NCBI GenBank assembly: GCA_964555645.1
Contig: CAZKTA010000015.1
Location: 1 to 64,000, forward strand
Source of the DNA: DTLC01 sp964555645
Lineage (GTDB): Bacteria; Verrucomicrobiota; Verrucomicrobiia; Limisphaerales; DTLC01
Reading direction: 5' to 3'
DNA length: 64,000 bases
Shown here: positions 52,732-62,322 of the stretch, one piece after another
How positions within the stretch are numbered: position 1 is the stretch's first letter
Layout: every line of letters begins with the position of its first letter
Position numbers and translations under genes: made by a program
Notes under the pieces: model-generated
What the model was told of the DNA's origin: nothing
Database searches by the model: none
What the model saw: the letters and a program-made list of their open reading frames with translations, nothing else

Positions 52732-54048
52732 CGGCTAACTTTACCAAGCATGGCCACCAACGGTCGAGTGGCAACTCCGCATCCAAGCCCCACAACTGCA
52801 CAAAAATCCAAAGCTGCGCGACCACTTGGTGCATGCTCGAGCATCGAACACCTTTTAGCTGTTAAACACGTGACACTGCGGGGGCAGCATGAACGGTTTC
52901 ACTTTGTGTGATGTACCAATTCGCTTGCGCTGACCAACGTGCTTCCTCGGCGCGCACCTTAAAAGCCCATAGCTATTGTCTAACCAACCGATAGAACTTG
53001 TTGCCCGTCGGCGTGAGTTGAATAAACTGAAGATTCGAGCTATTAGTTTTGTTTGTTGATGGGATTACTGGCCATGCCGCCGCACATTTGGCAAGGCGTT
53101 TATCGCCTCCAATACCAATCCATCTGCGGGCAACGTCTAGCTCAGCACCACGGCATTGGTGGCCGCCAAGAAAAACGGCCAACCACGCCGTAACAGGTTT
53201 TTGCACAGGCACAACTACGCAACCAAATCCGCCTACCAACGGGTTGGTTGCTGGTGGGCGTGATAGGCCCTGCGTCTGGCTGGCCGGTTATCACACTCAC
53301 AGCGTACGCATTTCCCGTGGCAACGCCCCCACAACCGTTAACCGTCTCCACTCAACGTCGTGGCTTTAGGCATGTGCTGACCCTTAGAAGTGCCTGAAAG
53401 CCCAAAAGTAAAACCAGTCCGTGGATTCTTATGTTTTACCCCGTGATGTGTTCGGAAGTGTTGTTACTTGTTTGGTCTTTCTTCTGGCTCATTGTTCTGT
53501 GAAGCTTTTTCGGGCTTTTCACAGAGCATCTTCATTCACTCAGCCTTGCTTTTGGCGCCGTGAACCTTTTCTTTGACACGCTTGCGCATGTAGGGCGGGT
53601 AGTCAGCCTTTGCCTGAGATCCTTAGAGCCAAGCTGCCGCTGGCATCGTAAAGGCGTGCAGGCCGACGCTGTTGTTGTAAGGCATGGGCCTGCACTGTCA
53701 GGTCTGTCCCGGCGCTATCGTAGGCCATCAATTCACCTCGAAACGGATCATCAAGGCGTACATGTTGCGGCTTGTAAGCGGTGCCATCGGTGCTCGATCT
53801 GTTGTGGCGTCCACTACCCCATGTGTCAGAGTGGCGTCTGCTGTTCTGCAGACATTCAGCAGCTTGTCAGCTGATGCGCCGCCCAACTCAATACTATCGG
53901 CACGCTATGCAGAGGTAACCGTTTCGTCAGCCCGTTCAACGCCAACAATCGCGCTGTGCCCGCTCGAATGCAGGACAAAACTTTAGCTCTAAATATACGC
54001 CCATATAGCACGGCCCAGCCAGAGTGAGTAAGCGGTATTCGTGAACTA
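52732..54048. other. 1.3-kb stretch of degraded sequence
   Basis: Frames on both strands are short. A minus-strand end reads SNLQFIQLTPTGNKFYRLVR and stops at 52973; this resembles the C-terminal domain of secreted proteins of this phylum, and a different frame upstream reads NAYAVSVITGQPDAG, so a dead secreted-protein gene is possible. No RNA gene or mobile element is recognised. Confidence 0.4.
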
Positions 54049-54096
54049 ATGCTTGACAAAGACTGGTTTACTGCAGAAAATTTATTGCAAGAGAAT

Positions 54097-54921
54097 ATGA
54101 GGCGCACACGCCGTAATTTACTTGCCGATGCATTTACACTTATCGAGCTGCTGGTTGTAATTACCATAATTGCAATTCTCGCCGCACTACTTTTACCGGT
54201 CCTTGGCAAAGCTAAACAAAAAGGGCAAGGCATCGGCTGCCTGAACAATCTCAAACAATTGCAAATAGGTTGGAGTTTGTATTCAATAGATAACGACGAC
54301 AAAATAGTGCGCACAGGTGGGATGCAATCGTTGGTCACAAACCCGAACGATCCTGCGGCGCAACCTGGTGGCTCGAGGGCGAACTGGGTGTTAGGCAGCG
54401 TGAATCCTAACGATTCACCGAGAACGATGTGTATTGATCCGCAGTTCATCATAAACGGGCTATTATTCCCATATGTCAAAACCTTAGCAGTGTACAAGTG
54501 CCCAGCCGACCGCAAGACAGGCCCAGGCGGCGTACCTACGGTCAGAAGCGTCTCAATGAACGCTTGGATGAACCCGATCTCGATTGAAATTTTTAGCCCG
54601 CTAAATCGCGTCTTCAGGAAGCAAAGTGACATCATAAATCCACCTCCGTCAAAGTGTTGGGTGTTGATAGATGAAAACCCTGGCACGATCAACGATGGCT
54701 GGTTTATGGAAGACCCAATTTCATACCCCAACACATGGGTTGACATGCCGGCGTGTTATCACCACCGAGCAGGCGGATTGTCTTTTGCAGATGGCCACGC
54801 TGAGATCAAGAAATGGACCGACTCAAGGGTGTTGGCCCAGACTTACTCTACTTTCACCCCGCGTGACATGAGTTCGCCCGACTTACCTTGGCTCCACGAA
54901 CGCACCACTTCGAGGAGGTAG
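54097..54921 (+). CDS. Type II secretion/type IV-pilin-like pseudopilin with H-X9-DG motif
   Basis: About 274 residues from the ATG at 54097, preceded by AAGAG; a longer start at 54049 exists. The prepilin leader MRRTRRNLLADA is followed by FTLIELLVVITIIAILAALL, the class III signal with a 20-residue hydrophobic helix and Glu5. After AKQKGQGIGCLNNLKQLQIG comes a large beta-rich part and near the end YHHRAGGLSFADGHAEIKKW, the H-X9-DG motif shared by the many such proteins in Verrucomicrobiota, Lentisphaerota and Planctomycetota. It should be processed by a prepilin peptidase and inserted in the envelope; the role of these abundant single pseudopilins is unknown. No other secretion gene is near. 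Confidence 0.9.
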   Translation: MRRTRRNLLADAFTLIELLVVITIIAILAALLLPVLGKAKQKGQGIGCLNNLKQLQIGWSLYSIDNDDKIVRTGGMQSLVTNPNDPAAQPGGSRANWVLGSVNPNDSPRTMCIDPQFIINGLLFPYVKTLAVYKCPADRKTGPGGVPTVRSVSMNAWMNPISIEIFSPLNRVFRKQSDIINPPPSKCWVLIDENPGTINDGWFMEDPISYPNTWVDMPACYHHRAGGLSFADGHAEIKKWTDSRVLAQTYSTFTPRDMSSPDLPWLHERTTSRR

Positions 54922-55234
54922 AAGCTGAAAAGTCTCAGACTTGGATGCAGCGTTACTCGTTCGCGCGTATTCCAGAACACGCGTGAACAATGAGAAGGTA
55001 AATCCTCAGTGACGCGATTGTCAGCGTAAACTATCCGCGACCGGTGTTAAGCTGAGGCACTGTGGCGGCTTTAAAATAGCAGCAAGACTCAACTCCTCTT
55101 TGCGTCGGAATACAAATCGGTTACGAGAAAACGACGCAGCGCCCGGTTGCAAACCATTTCGGGTTAGTCAAAGGCTCACACTAGCTTGCCAACAGATCAT
55201 TCACATAGATGTGGCCCGGCACATCCAAGCCTTG
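54922..55234. other. 313-base gap between two convergent genes
   Basis: The pseudopilin gene ends on one side and the minus-strand secreted-protein gene on the other. I see no gene or strong terminator in it. Confidence 0.4.
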
Positions 55235-58200
55235 CTACCGCAGCGCGACGTAGATGAAGTAGAAATAGCTGGCCGACTCTGGTACCGGCACAAGCAGATC
55301 GAACGTGTTCTGCAACATCGGAGCAGGTAAAGGACCGGTTGCTGGCACATAGACAAATGGCGTGTTCAGGTTCGGTGAGCCTTTTACGCCAAACACGAAC
55401 CGGCTAATATAAGCCGATGGCCAACCAAATCTGAGCCGAATTTGTGCACCATCGCGGATCAATTCCACACGTGGTAGCTCGAACCTAGCTTGCGGCTGCA
55501 GCGGCACACCGAACAGGTCGCGTGGGTCGGAGCCGTCGAACATTTCTTGCAGGTTCTGGTAGCCGTCGTGGTCCCAATCGCCGAATGGGTCTGTTCCCGA
55601 GCCGAAAAAGAGCTGCTCCCACGTATCCACCAACAAATTGCCGTCGCGATCCGAATCACTTGCCACAGGCACACTAGTGAGACTGACACTGATCACTTCC
55701 AACGCAAGGCAACCCGGTGGATTGGTTAGGTCGGTATAGCCGCGCACGAGCAATAAGCTGCCTGGAACAACCCCAAAAGAGTCAGGCAAGTCATACGACG
55801 CCCCGTCATCCTTGTATAGTAGGACGACTGTACTCCCCCCGTAAGTGTGGAACCCGTCAGCCGGTTGGCCTGGCGCGGATGCAGTCGCCACGACGATGAG
55901 GTTTGTAACCGGCCGCGGCTGTACTGCACCAATGACTGTCGCCGCGCCCGTGCATGCGCTGGCAAAGATGTTAGAGAACGTGGACCGCGCAAGGTAATTG
56001 GAATCGTAAGTGCAATGTGTTAGGAAATACCGCAATTCGTCCAGTGGCGGGACAAATGCAGCGGGGTTGCTGTTGTTGTACGTGCTGCAGATATCGAAAA
56101 TTTCGAGCGCGACGGCACGCAGGTTCACGATGTTACCGTCAGTCGAAGTCTCAACAAGGTTGCTTATGGTGCTGTAAACCGAGTGCATACGCCAACCTGG
56201 CAAACCGTTTGTGGTCTCCTTTTCGAGCCACAGCAGCACGCTTCGGGTTACATTGCTACGGCCGGCATCAGACGCGCGGAACGGGAACAACGTAATATTC
56301 GTGCCCCAAGTCTGACCGCGCGAAACAAGGATTTGCCCGAGCTTGTGTTCAACAAGCGCAGCAGCAAGTGTATCGTGCACAGTCAGGTCGCCTTTGCTGA
56401 CTTCGCGGGTCAGGCTCGACCACGCATTAGATGCTGCGGCAATCCATGCATTCGCTTCGGTTGCCAGGTTTCCCCCACCAAAGCTGTACGGTATTTGCAC
56501 AGGCACAAATCGCGGTGCAGACAACAAACCAACCAGTTCACGTCCAAGTCGTTTGTCGGCATTTGCAGTAAGGATGTCATAGTGCAGTTCTGTTGCTTCG
56601 ACTAAGAGACGGTCTTCAGGAGCAACAATGATATTGGTGAGCAAACAAGCAGGGTTGGTCACGCCCGATATACTCAGGTTTGTCACAGCGCCTGCCGACA
56701 ACAGGCTGCCCTGCACTGCATACACGCGCATTGGCGTGTCTGTAGCAGCGTATGTGGTCACGTTGGCCGGGCCGTCATAAGGCCTGGGGGTAACAGCCCG
56801 ATTAAAAGCCGTCTTGAATTCGATCCTTGGCGAGTTGGTCGGTGCGCTGACGGGTGAAAGCGGGTCTGTCATCCGAATCAACTCTTCCAAGTCCGAGTAC
56901 CCATCACCGTCTGAATCCGATCCACCGTTTGGGTCCAGACCCTTGCCCAGCTCGACAAAGTCCGGCACGCCGTCGTCATCTGAGTCCAACGCTGATGGCG
57001 GCTGAGCAAAACTGTAAGTGGCAGACTGGATGGCGGACTTGGCAAGGCCTGTAGGCGGCTTGGCATAAAACTGCACAGTAACATTAGTAAACAGGCGCAC
57101 CGGCGCCGAGTACAACTGCCATGCCGCCGACCCGAGCCTGTAATACGCTTGATGCGTTGGATCGGTCGTGGTCAGGGTCATCTCGATGGCGTTCGCGTAC
57201 CTTCCGGGGTTGGGGGCAATTCTGACCTCAGATACTTCGTCGCCTGCAGGCGCCCTGAGGCTGAACACAGAAATTATATTGGTGAATTGGTTAACCAGGC
57301 CAAAATTTGCCAGGGGCGGATTTAACCCCAAAGCAGTTATTGTCGGGTTTCGCAGACCGTTTGTGAGCCCGGCAAAACGCTCGGCTGTCACGGTAACAAC
57401 AGGAGGCGCGCCGGTGTATCGGAATTGCGATGTCCAATCGCCCGCGTTCAACACGCGGACAAGGTGCGGATTATTTGTGACGAACGGCTCGTACCTGAAC
57501 AGCAACACATTGCCGGGCGCAGAGAGCCTGCCTATGTACGGCAACTGATCACCCTGCCCTGCCGTGTAGGTTGTCCCGTTGAAATTCCACGTTTGATACC
57601 TGGTTGAGACGCGCGTACCCGGATCACCCGAGAAAAGCTGGAAATGCCCGTTCCCGAGCATGGCGGCCCCCGTAAAAGCCTCACGCGGCGCAGCGGTGAA
57701 CTGTTGGACAGGCACAAAACGACGGAAACCGTCAAAATCGAAAACCTCAGCATTATAACCCCCGTCGTAAATAACCAGCAGGCGTGGATTCGACCCGCCC
57801 AGAATCACATAAACTCCCTGGATACGCTGCCCCAGAGTGTATGCCGCGGCTGGTCCCAGACTGAAGCTGCCTGGACTCAGCTCCAACACCTGGCGCACCA
57901 CAAGTTGTCTTGTGCCAGGCCGGTAGGAGAGAAACTGGCTCAGCAGGTTTGTCGGGTTAAACCGCTCGACGATGTATTCACTGCCAGCCGGCAACTCTTG
58001 TGCGAATGTTTGCACGATACTACCCGAGCTAAGATCGTAAGCGCGGAATGTGTCCGTGGCGCCCCGGGAAATAACCCCTAACCGATTTGTAGTACCAACC
58101 TTCAGGCTTACACGGTTGGCCCGTTCGATCCGCGATACAGCGCCCACATCAAGAAGAATGCCAAAGCTTGTGCCGTTAGTGTTGCGCAGCATGGTTAGGC

Positions 58201-58864
58201 GGTTCGGCGTGCCACTGTTCCAGATGCTTGCACCAAACAAGTCATCGTAGGCATTGTTGCCCCCACCACCAATGTCAATGACACCTGCCATGTTTGGCCC
58301 TATCGAGCCGATGTACACCGCCACAGGCAGCACCACCGAGTCCGCGCCAGGCGCGTCAATGAGATTGAATCGATTTGCTTCAGGCGCGGTACAAATGAAC
58401 GCATCGCGGTTCGTGGCGGTCAGTCTGCCAACGCCGATGCCAGTTACATTTTGGATTCCGGCGGCGCGCGTTGTTGCCCAAGTCACAACACCGGATGCAG
58501 TTTGATAGCCGATTCTGTACCCGCCAGTAGCCTTGTCCAAGAGCAACACGTCTGCGCGTCCGTCCCCGTCGAAGTCACCGCCGGCCTGGAACTCGGTGGG
58601 TGTTTCATACACCAAGGCCGAGGCGGAAAAGGCGGCAAGGCACAAGGCAGAAACCAAGCTCGACACAAATCCCAAAACCGAAATCCGAGATCCGAAACAA
58701 ATTCCAATACCCAAATTTCCAATGACTGAAACAACCGGCCCACGTAGGCTGTCAATCATTTGGAATTTGTAGCCATGGCACATCTGAGCTTGGCCCGAAC
58801 TTCGGGCTTGGAAATTCGAGTTCGGTTCGGCTCCCCGCTTGACGAATTTGCGATGGTGCCTCAT
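55235..58864 (-). CDS. Large secreted FG-GAP/calcium-binding-repeat protein
   Basis: 1209 codons from an ATG that overlaps the stop of the upstream gene (ATGA at 58861-58864). The real secretion start may be later (ATG at 58759 or beyond), because the first 60-80 codons lie in repeat-like DNA before the hydrophobic segment VSSLVSALCLAAFSASALVY. Then FQAGGDFDGDGRADVLLLD shows an FG-GAP/integrin-type repeat with the D-x-D-G-D-G-x-x-D loop. Further calcium-type loops are DSDDDGVPDFVELGKGLDPN and SDSDGDGYSDLEELIRMTDP (type 3 repeats) and SDRDGNLLVDTWEQLFFGS and DWDHDGYQNLQEMFDGSDP near the end. The middle resembles a chitobiase-type C-terminal domain (PNPGRYANAIEMTLTT). Function unknown; cell-surface or extracellular. 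Confidence 0.82.
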   Translation of the reverse strand: MRHHRKFVKRGAEPNSNFQARSSGQAQMCHGYKFQMIDSLRGPVVSVIGNLGIGICFGSRISVLGFVSSLVSALCLAAFSASALVYETPTEFQAGGDFDGDGRADVLLLDKATGGYRIGYQTASGVVTWATTRAAGIQNVTGIGVGRLTATNRDAFICTAPEANRFNLIDAPGADSVVLPVAVYIGSIGPNMAGVIDIGGGGNNAYDDLFGASIWNSGTPNRLTMLRNTNGTSFGILLDVGAVSRIERANRVSLKVGTTNRLGVISRGATDTFRAYDLSSGSIVQTFAQELPAGSEYIVERFNPTNLLSQFLSYRPGTRQLVVRQVLELSPGSFSLGPAAAYTLGQRIQGVYVILGGSNPRLLVIYDGGYNAEVFDFDGFRRFVPVQQFTAAPREAFTGAAMLGNGHFQLFSGDPGTRVSTRYQTWNFNGTTYTAGQGDQLPYIGRLSAPGNVLLFRYEPFVTNNPHLVRVLNAGDWTSQFRYTGAPPVVTVTAERFAGLTNGLRNPTITALGLNPPLANFGLVNQFTNIISVFSLRAPAGDEVSEVRIAPNPGRYANAIEMTLTTTDPTHQAYYRLGSAAWQLYSAPVRLFTNVTVQFYAKPPTGLAKSAIQSATYSFAQPPSALDSDDDGVPDFVELGKGLDPNGGSDSDGDGYSDLEELIRMTDPLSPVSAPTNSPRIEFKTAFNRAVTPRPYDGPANVTTYAATDTPMRVYAVQGSLLSAGAVTNLSISGVTNPACLLTNIIVAPEDRLLVEATELHYDILTANADKRLGRELVGLLSAPRFVPVQIPYSFGGGNLATEANAWIAAASNAWSSLTREVSKGDLTVHDTLAAALVEHKLGQILVSRGQTWGTNITLFPFRASDAGRSNVTRSVLLWLEKETTNGLPGWRMHSVYSTISNLVETSTDGNIVNLRAVALEIFDICSTYNNSNPAAFVPPLDELRYFLTHCTYDSNYLARSTFSNIFASACTGAATVIGAVQPRPVTNLIVVATASAPGQPADGFHTYGGSTVVLLYKDDGASYDLPDSFGVVPGSLLLVRGYTDLTNPPGCLALEVISVSLTSVPVASDSDRDGNLLVDTWEQLFFGSGTDPFGDWDHDGYQNLQEMFDGSDPRDLFGVPLQPQARFELPRVELIRDGAQIRLRFGWPSAYISRFVFGVKGSPNLNTPFVYVPATGPLPAPMLQNTFDLLVPVPESASYFYFIYVALR
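58640..58860. repeat. Degenerate ATCCGAAAT-like interspersed repeat
   Basis: Plus-strand units CCCAAAACCG, AAATCCGAGATCCGAAAC and TTCCAATACCCAAATTTCCAAT (58675-58725), with a further GGAAATTCGAGTTCGG at 58808-58823, form a low-complexity run built on short ATTCCGAAAT words. It lies inside the first 75 codons of the 55.2-58.9 kb gene. It looks like an intergenic repeat captured in a reading frame. Confidence 0.5.
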
Positions 58865-61800
58865 TGGACCTCCATTTCGTTTGTGGGGATGACCTCAGCA
58901 ATTTCGCCGTTCTTACGGAACCTAACCAGCAGGTATTTGTACCGTGCACCGGCGATGACCGGTTGTGTATCACGGACGAACACGAAAAACAGATGCAAAT
59001 TGTCCTGAAGCACAAGCCGGTCATAAACAACGTAAGAATCGCGCAACAGGCTGTTGGTGTAACAGACGACCTGGTTGCCAAACACAACGCAGTAGTTTGT
59101 GATTTGATAGGCAATGTTCTCGAGCATTGGCGAGACCTGGACTATGTCACCAGAAACAGCCGGGAAATTGCTGTTGGGCATTTGGTACCGATAAAGGACC
59201 ATTGGAAAGAGTTTCTCGCCATAGCGGTTTGTAAACACGAGGCTCATTGGATCGACCGGACCAGCAAGCCACTGCGGCTGCTGCCGTACTCCAGCAGCGC
59301 CATTCGACGTGAAAAGCGTTGCACCAACCAACACAACCGCACCTGTGAACTGCGCTTCCAACGCCGGGTAATAAGCCGCCATTGTGCCCAATGAAAAATT
59401 AGTGTCACCAAGCTTGAACTCACCGCTTGTGTTCAGAGGTGGCAAGCCGCGCGCCGGCCACGGAATGGTGCAGATGACATAGTTGGTATTTGCCGGATTC
59501 CACACAAACTCCTCGATGTTGCTCGGGTCGCCGACCGTACCGTCGTGTGCCACTGCCTTCACAAACACCGTGTATTTCTCGCCCAGCTCGATATTGCATG
59601 GGACGCTGAACTGTGGTCCGGGGCCGAAGCCCGGGCCGATGCGCGGTGTCAAGAAAACGTAAAAGTCATACGTGTTTGTCTCGCCGTTTATGACCAATGT
59701 TTGCTGCACCGGGTTCGGCTGCCAGATCGTGACCGGCCGCAACGCAAGGAAACCGGATGCAAGATTCGAGCTTACCGCATTTGGTTTACCTGCAATCCAA
59801 ACCTCGAACCGTTCCAGACCAGGAGCCGGGCAGAACCATGTCATTGTCATGCCCGGATTGTTGGTCACGCCCGTGGCAATGAGCGGCGACAGCAAGGGTA
59901 CCGGCGGCGGTGTGGCCGGCGCGGTGCTTACGCAGCCAAGTTTGACCAACGGACTCGGGTTACCATGCTCGTCAAGCACCTGCAGATAATAGCATATGGT
60001 TGCGCCGCTTGGAGGCGCACCGTCGTCCTGACATGAAAAACTTGGCGCACCGCCAATGGCGCCCTGGCACAGGAGCACCAACGGCCCGTCGTCAACGCGC
60101 CGGTACAAACGCCATTCCTGGCTGGTCGGCGTTGGATAACCGATAATGACGATGTTTGTGCGGAATCCGTCTGGGCCGATGGGATGATGCCGCCTGCAGA
60201 GGCCGCCGACAGCAGTTTGCTGCGCTTTCAGGCCGGCTTCGAAGTTAATCGGCACGATGTCGTTAATCCACGCTTCCTGGATATATACGGGGGTCGGCTC
60301 GGGCATGGTCGCAGACTCGCCGTCGGAAGTCATCGTGCTTGCCCATATTAACATTATTCTTCCCGCATTTGTGCTGCCGGTTGAGAATGTGTACGTGCGC
60401 GTTGTTTGGTCCGGCGAGTAAAACAACCAACCCGAAAAGTAACTCTCAACCGCCTGACCCTGCTGATTGAAAATGGCTACACCAAATGCCACTTGCACGA
60501 TCTGTTTGCTGGAGCGCAATGCGTTGAGTCGGAAGGTGATTCCGCCTGGTTTGCCCGCGTTACCAATCGGATCGCCAATGTTGCGGAAGAAAATGTTCGG
60601 TTTTAAGCAATGGATCAGTATCTCGCCGGTGGGTGCGTCAGGGCCTACGCGATCACGCAACACACCAAACGCAGGCGCGCTGTTACCGGACAGGTTTGGC
60701 CCACACGCACCAATGTCCTGTGCGCGCACAGTGTACCAGAACGTGCGGCCCAGCTCCTGCGTAATTGAAGGCGAACCCGGCCCGCTATCAAGGTAACTGG
60801 TTGTAACCGGGCCGTTTGTGTGCCGCACAATGCCAATCAAGTTGTTGCTGGGGTTCCCGGCCTTGGCAGCAATCTCGTTGATATTCGTCCACCGATAAAC
60901 CCAGTAATTTGTCACCGGATCGGCGGTGTTCGTGTTTTGGTTCCATATCACGCGCAAAAACTGCCGCGGCGTGCCACCAATGAACGAATAATCGTTCTCG
61001 ACGCGAACGCCGTTAGGGGGCGCAGGTGGATTGCGGTCGCATACAGTCACCAATGTGCCAGGTGAGACCAATCCGTCCCGACCAAGAATATCGCGCGCAG
61101 TGACGAAGTAATAAAAACGCGCGCCGTTGGTGAACCCGAGGTTCACGTAGCCGGGTCGAAACCGCCCATCGTCATCCGAGTAGAAATACGTTTCCGGGTC
61201 GCCTGCAGGTGGCGGGCTAAAATTTGCAACGTTGTTTGTGCCAAAATCCTTGTCTGCAAGAATTGGCAGGTTGTTGCAACGTTTTACATGCTGCGGTGCA
61301 GACAATGCACGCGTAGTCAGGGTATCCGGCGACGGCGGTGTCAGGTCCCAACGGTTTGTAGCCGCTTCAGCATACGCTCTGCTCACGCGCCAGACATTGA
61401 ACCCGTATTGTAACAGACCAAGCCGGCGCAGTGGGTCAGGTGTTGCCCAGCGCAATTTGACGTTGATGTCGCCCATGGGGGATGGATCCGGCACCTCGAC
61501 AGGCGCGCCTGGCGGCGGCAACAAAAGAGGCGGCCCAGGATCGAGCGTGACTCGGCCAATGACACCCTGGTCAGTTTCAGTGCCAGGATCAAAAAGACGC
61601 ACTTCGTATGTCGTGCGCCCACTCAACACATCTGCATATGCCACGCCAAGCGACAGCGCAACGCCCGGGTGTATCCGCGCCATGAGCAGCAGGTTTTGAA
61701 AGTATTCTTCTTGCATAACAGACCCGCGAATCACGGCCGAGACCTTCTCGGCACGCGAGATACCCGGCGATGGCATAAGCGCCTCAAACAAACTTTGCAG

Positions 61801-62313
61801 GTCCTGTTCGAGCTTGGCAGAGTTCTGCCCCAAGTTTTCCGCCCGGCGCAACAACGGCTCGATATTCCGCGGGTCGGTCTGTTGCGATACAACGCTTACC
61901 CGGATAAACGGCCCGGCCGAAGAAGGATCACCAGCCTTGGCGTAAACAGCGAAAGTGCGCCCGAGCACAAGCTCGGCCGGGCTGCCCTGCCACAACAGAT
62001 ATGCCCAGTACCTGCCGTTGCTGTCCTGGTAGGTCGTGCCTGCTGTCGAAATGAGATTGTCCAAGCCTTCTTGCGCAGTTGTTTGCACGACCAAAAGTGC
62101 CCCCAACGCCAGTGCCAAACACAAAAACCGCCAAAATGCAGCAGCAAAAACTAAACAGCAAAAGCGCTTTCCGAAGCCTAAGCCCGAAACCGCAGACAAC
62201 TCAAACCCGCAAAGTGGGCGGCCCCAAACACCGGTTGATCGGTCAACCTGTGAGCAACCGCTACCGGGCATGCTCTGGATTTGCAGATTCGCGTTTCGGG
62301 CTTTTTCGTTCAT
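58861..62313 (-). CDS. Large secreted protein with fibronectin type III-like repeats
   Basis: 1150 codons. A hydrophobic segment at about residues 53-75 (FAAAFWRFLCLALALGALLV, then VQTTAQ) is the likely signal peptide; the 50 residues before it lie in repeat-like DNA. The protein then has several beta-sandwich repeats with the pattern of fibronectin type III modules, such as INVKLRWATPDPLRRLGLLQ, RFYYFVTARDILGRDGLVSP, FLRVIWNQNTNTADPVTNYW and EWRLYRRVDDGPLVLLCQG. No catalytic motif is recognised. It overlaps the next gene by 4 bases and begins 9 bases after the stop of the preceding one, so the three large genes form an operon. A role in a surface matrix or sheath is likely but unproven. Confidence 0.8.
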   Translation of the reverse strand: MNEKARNANLQIQSMPGSGCSQVDRSTGVWGRPLCGFELSAVSGLGFGKRFCCLVFAAAFWRFLCLALALGALLVVQTTAQEGLDNLISTAGTTYQDSNGRYWAYLLWQGSPAELVLGRTFAVYAKAGDPSSAGPFIRVSVVSQQTDPRNIEPLLRRAENLGQNSAKLEQDLQSLFEALMPSPGISRAEKVSAVIRGSVMQEEYFQNLLLMARIHPGVALSLGVAYADVLSGRTTYEVRLFDPGTETDQGVIGRVTLDPGPPLLLPPPGAPVEVPDPSPMGDINVKLRWATPDPLRRLGLLQYGFNVWRVSRAYAEAATNRWDLTPPSPDTLTTRALSAPQHVKRCNNLPILADKDFGTNNVANFSPPPAGDPETYFYSDDDGRFRPGYVNLGFTNGARFYYFVTARDILGRDGLVSPGTLVTVCDRNPPAPPNGVRVENDYSFIGGTPRQFLRVIWNQNTNTADPVTNYWVYRWTNINEIAAKAGNPSNNLIGIVRHTNGPVTTSYLDSGPGSPSITQELGRTFWYTVRAQDIGACGPNLSGNSAPAFGVLRDRVGPDAPTGEILIHCLKPNIFFRNIGDPIGNAGKPGGITFRLNALRSSKQIVQVAFGVAIFNQQGQAVESYFSGWLFYSPDQTTRTYTFSTGSTNAGRIMLIWASTMTSDGESATMPEPTPVYIQEAWINDIVPINFEAGLKAQQTAVGGLCRRHHPIGPDGFRTNIVIIGYPTPTSQEWRLYRRVDDGPLVLLCQGAIGGAPSFSCQDDGAPPSGATICYYLQVLDEHGNPSPLVKLGCVSTAPATPPPVPLLSPLIATGVTNNPGMTMTWFCPAPGLERFEVWIAGKPNAVSSNLASGFLALRPVTIWQPNPVQQTLVINGETNTYDFYVFLTPRIGPGFGPGPQFSVPCNIELGEKYTVFVKAVAHDGTVGDPSNIEEFVWNPANTNYVICTIPWPARGLPPLNTSGEFKLGDTNFSLGTMAAYYPALEAQFTGAVVLVGATLFTSNGAAGVRQQPQWLAGPVDPMSLVFTNRYGEKLFPMVLYRYQMPNSNFPAVSGDIVQVSPMLENIAYQITNYCVVFGNQVVCYTNSLLRDSYVVYDRLVLQDNLHLFFVFVRDTQPVIAGARYKYLLVRFRKNGEIAEVIPTNEMEVQ

Positions 62314-62320
62314 ATTTACA
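62160..62320. repeat. Second copy of the GAA/CCGAAA-like low-complexity element
   Basis: Units TTCCGAAGCCTAAGCCCGAAAC (62168-62190), GGATTTGCAGATTCGCG and TTTCGGGC (62277-62301) show the same short-word composition as the element at 58640-58860. It lies within the first 50 codons of the 58.9-62.3 kb gene, before its signal peptide. Confidence 0.4.
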
Positions 62321-62322
62321 CG

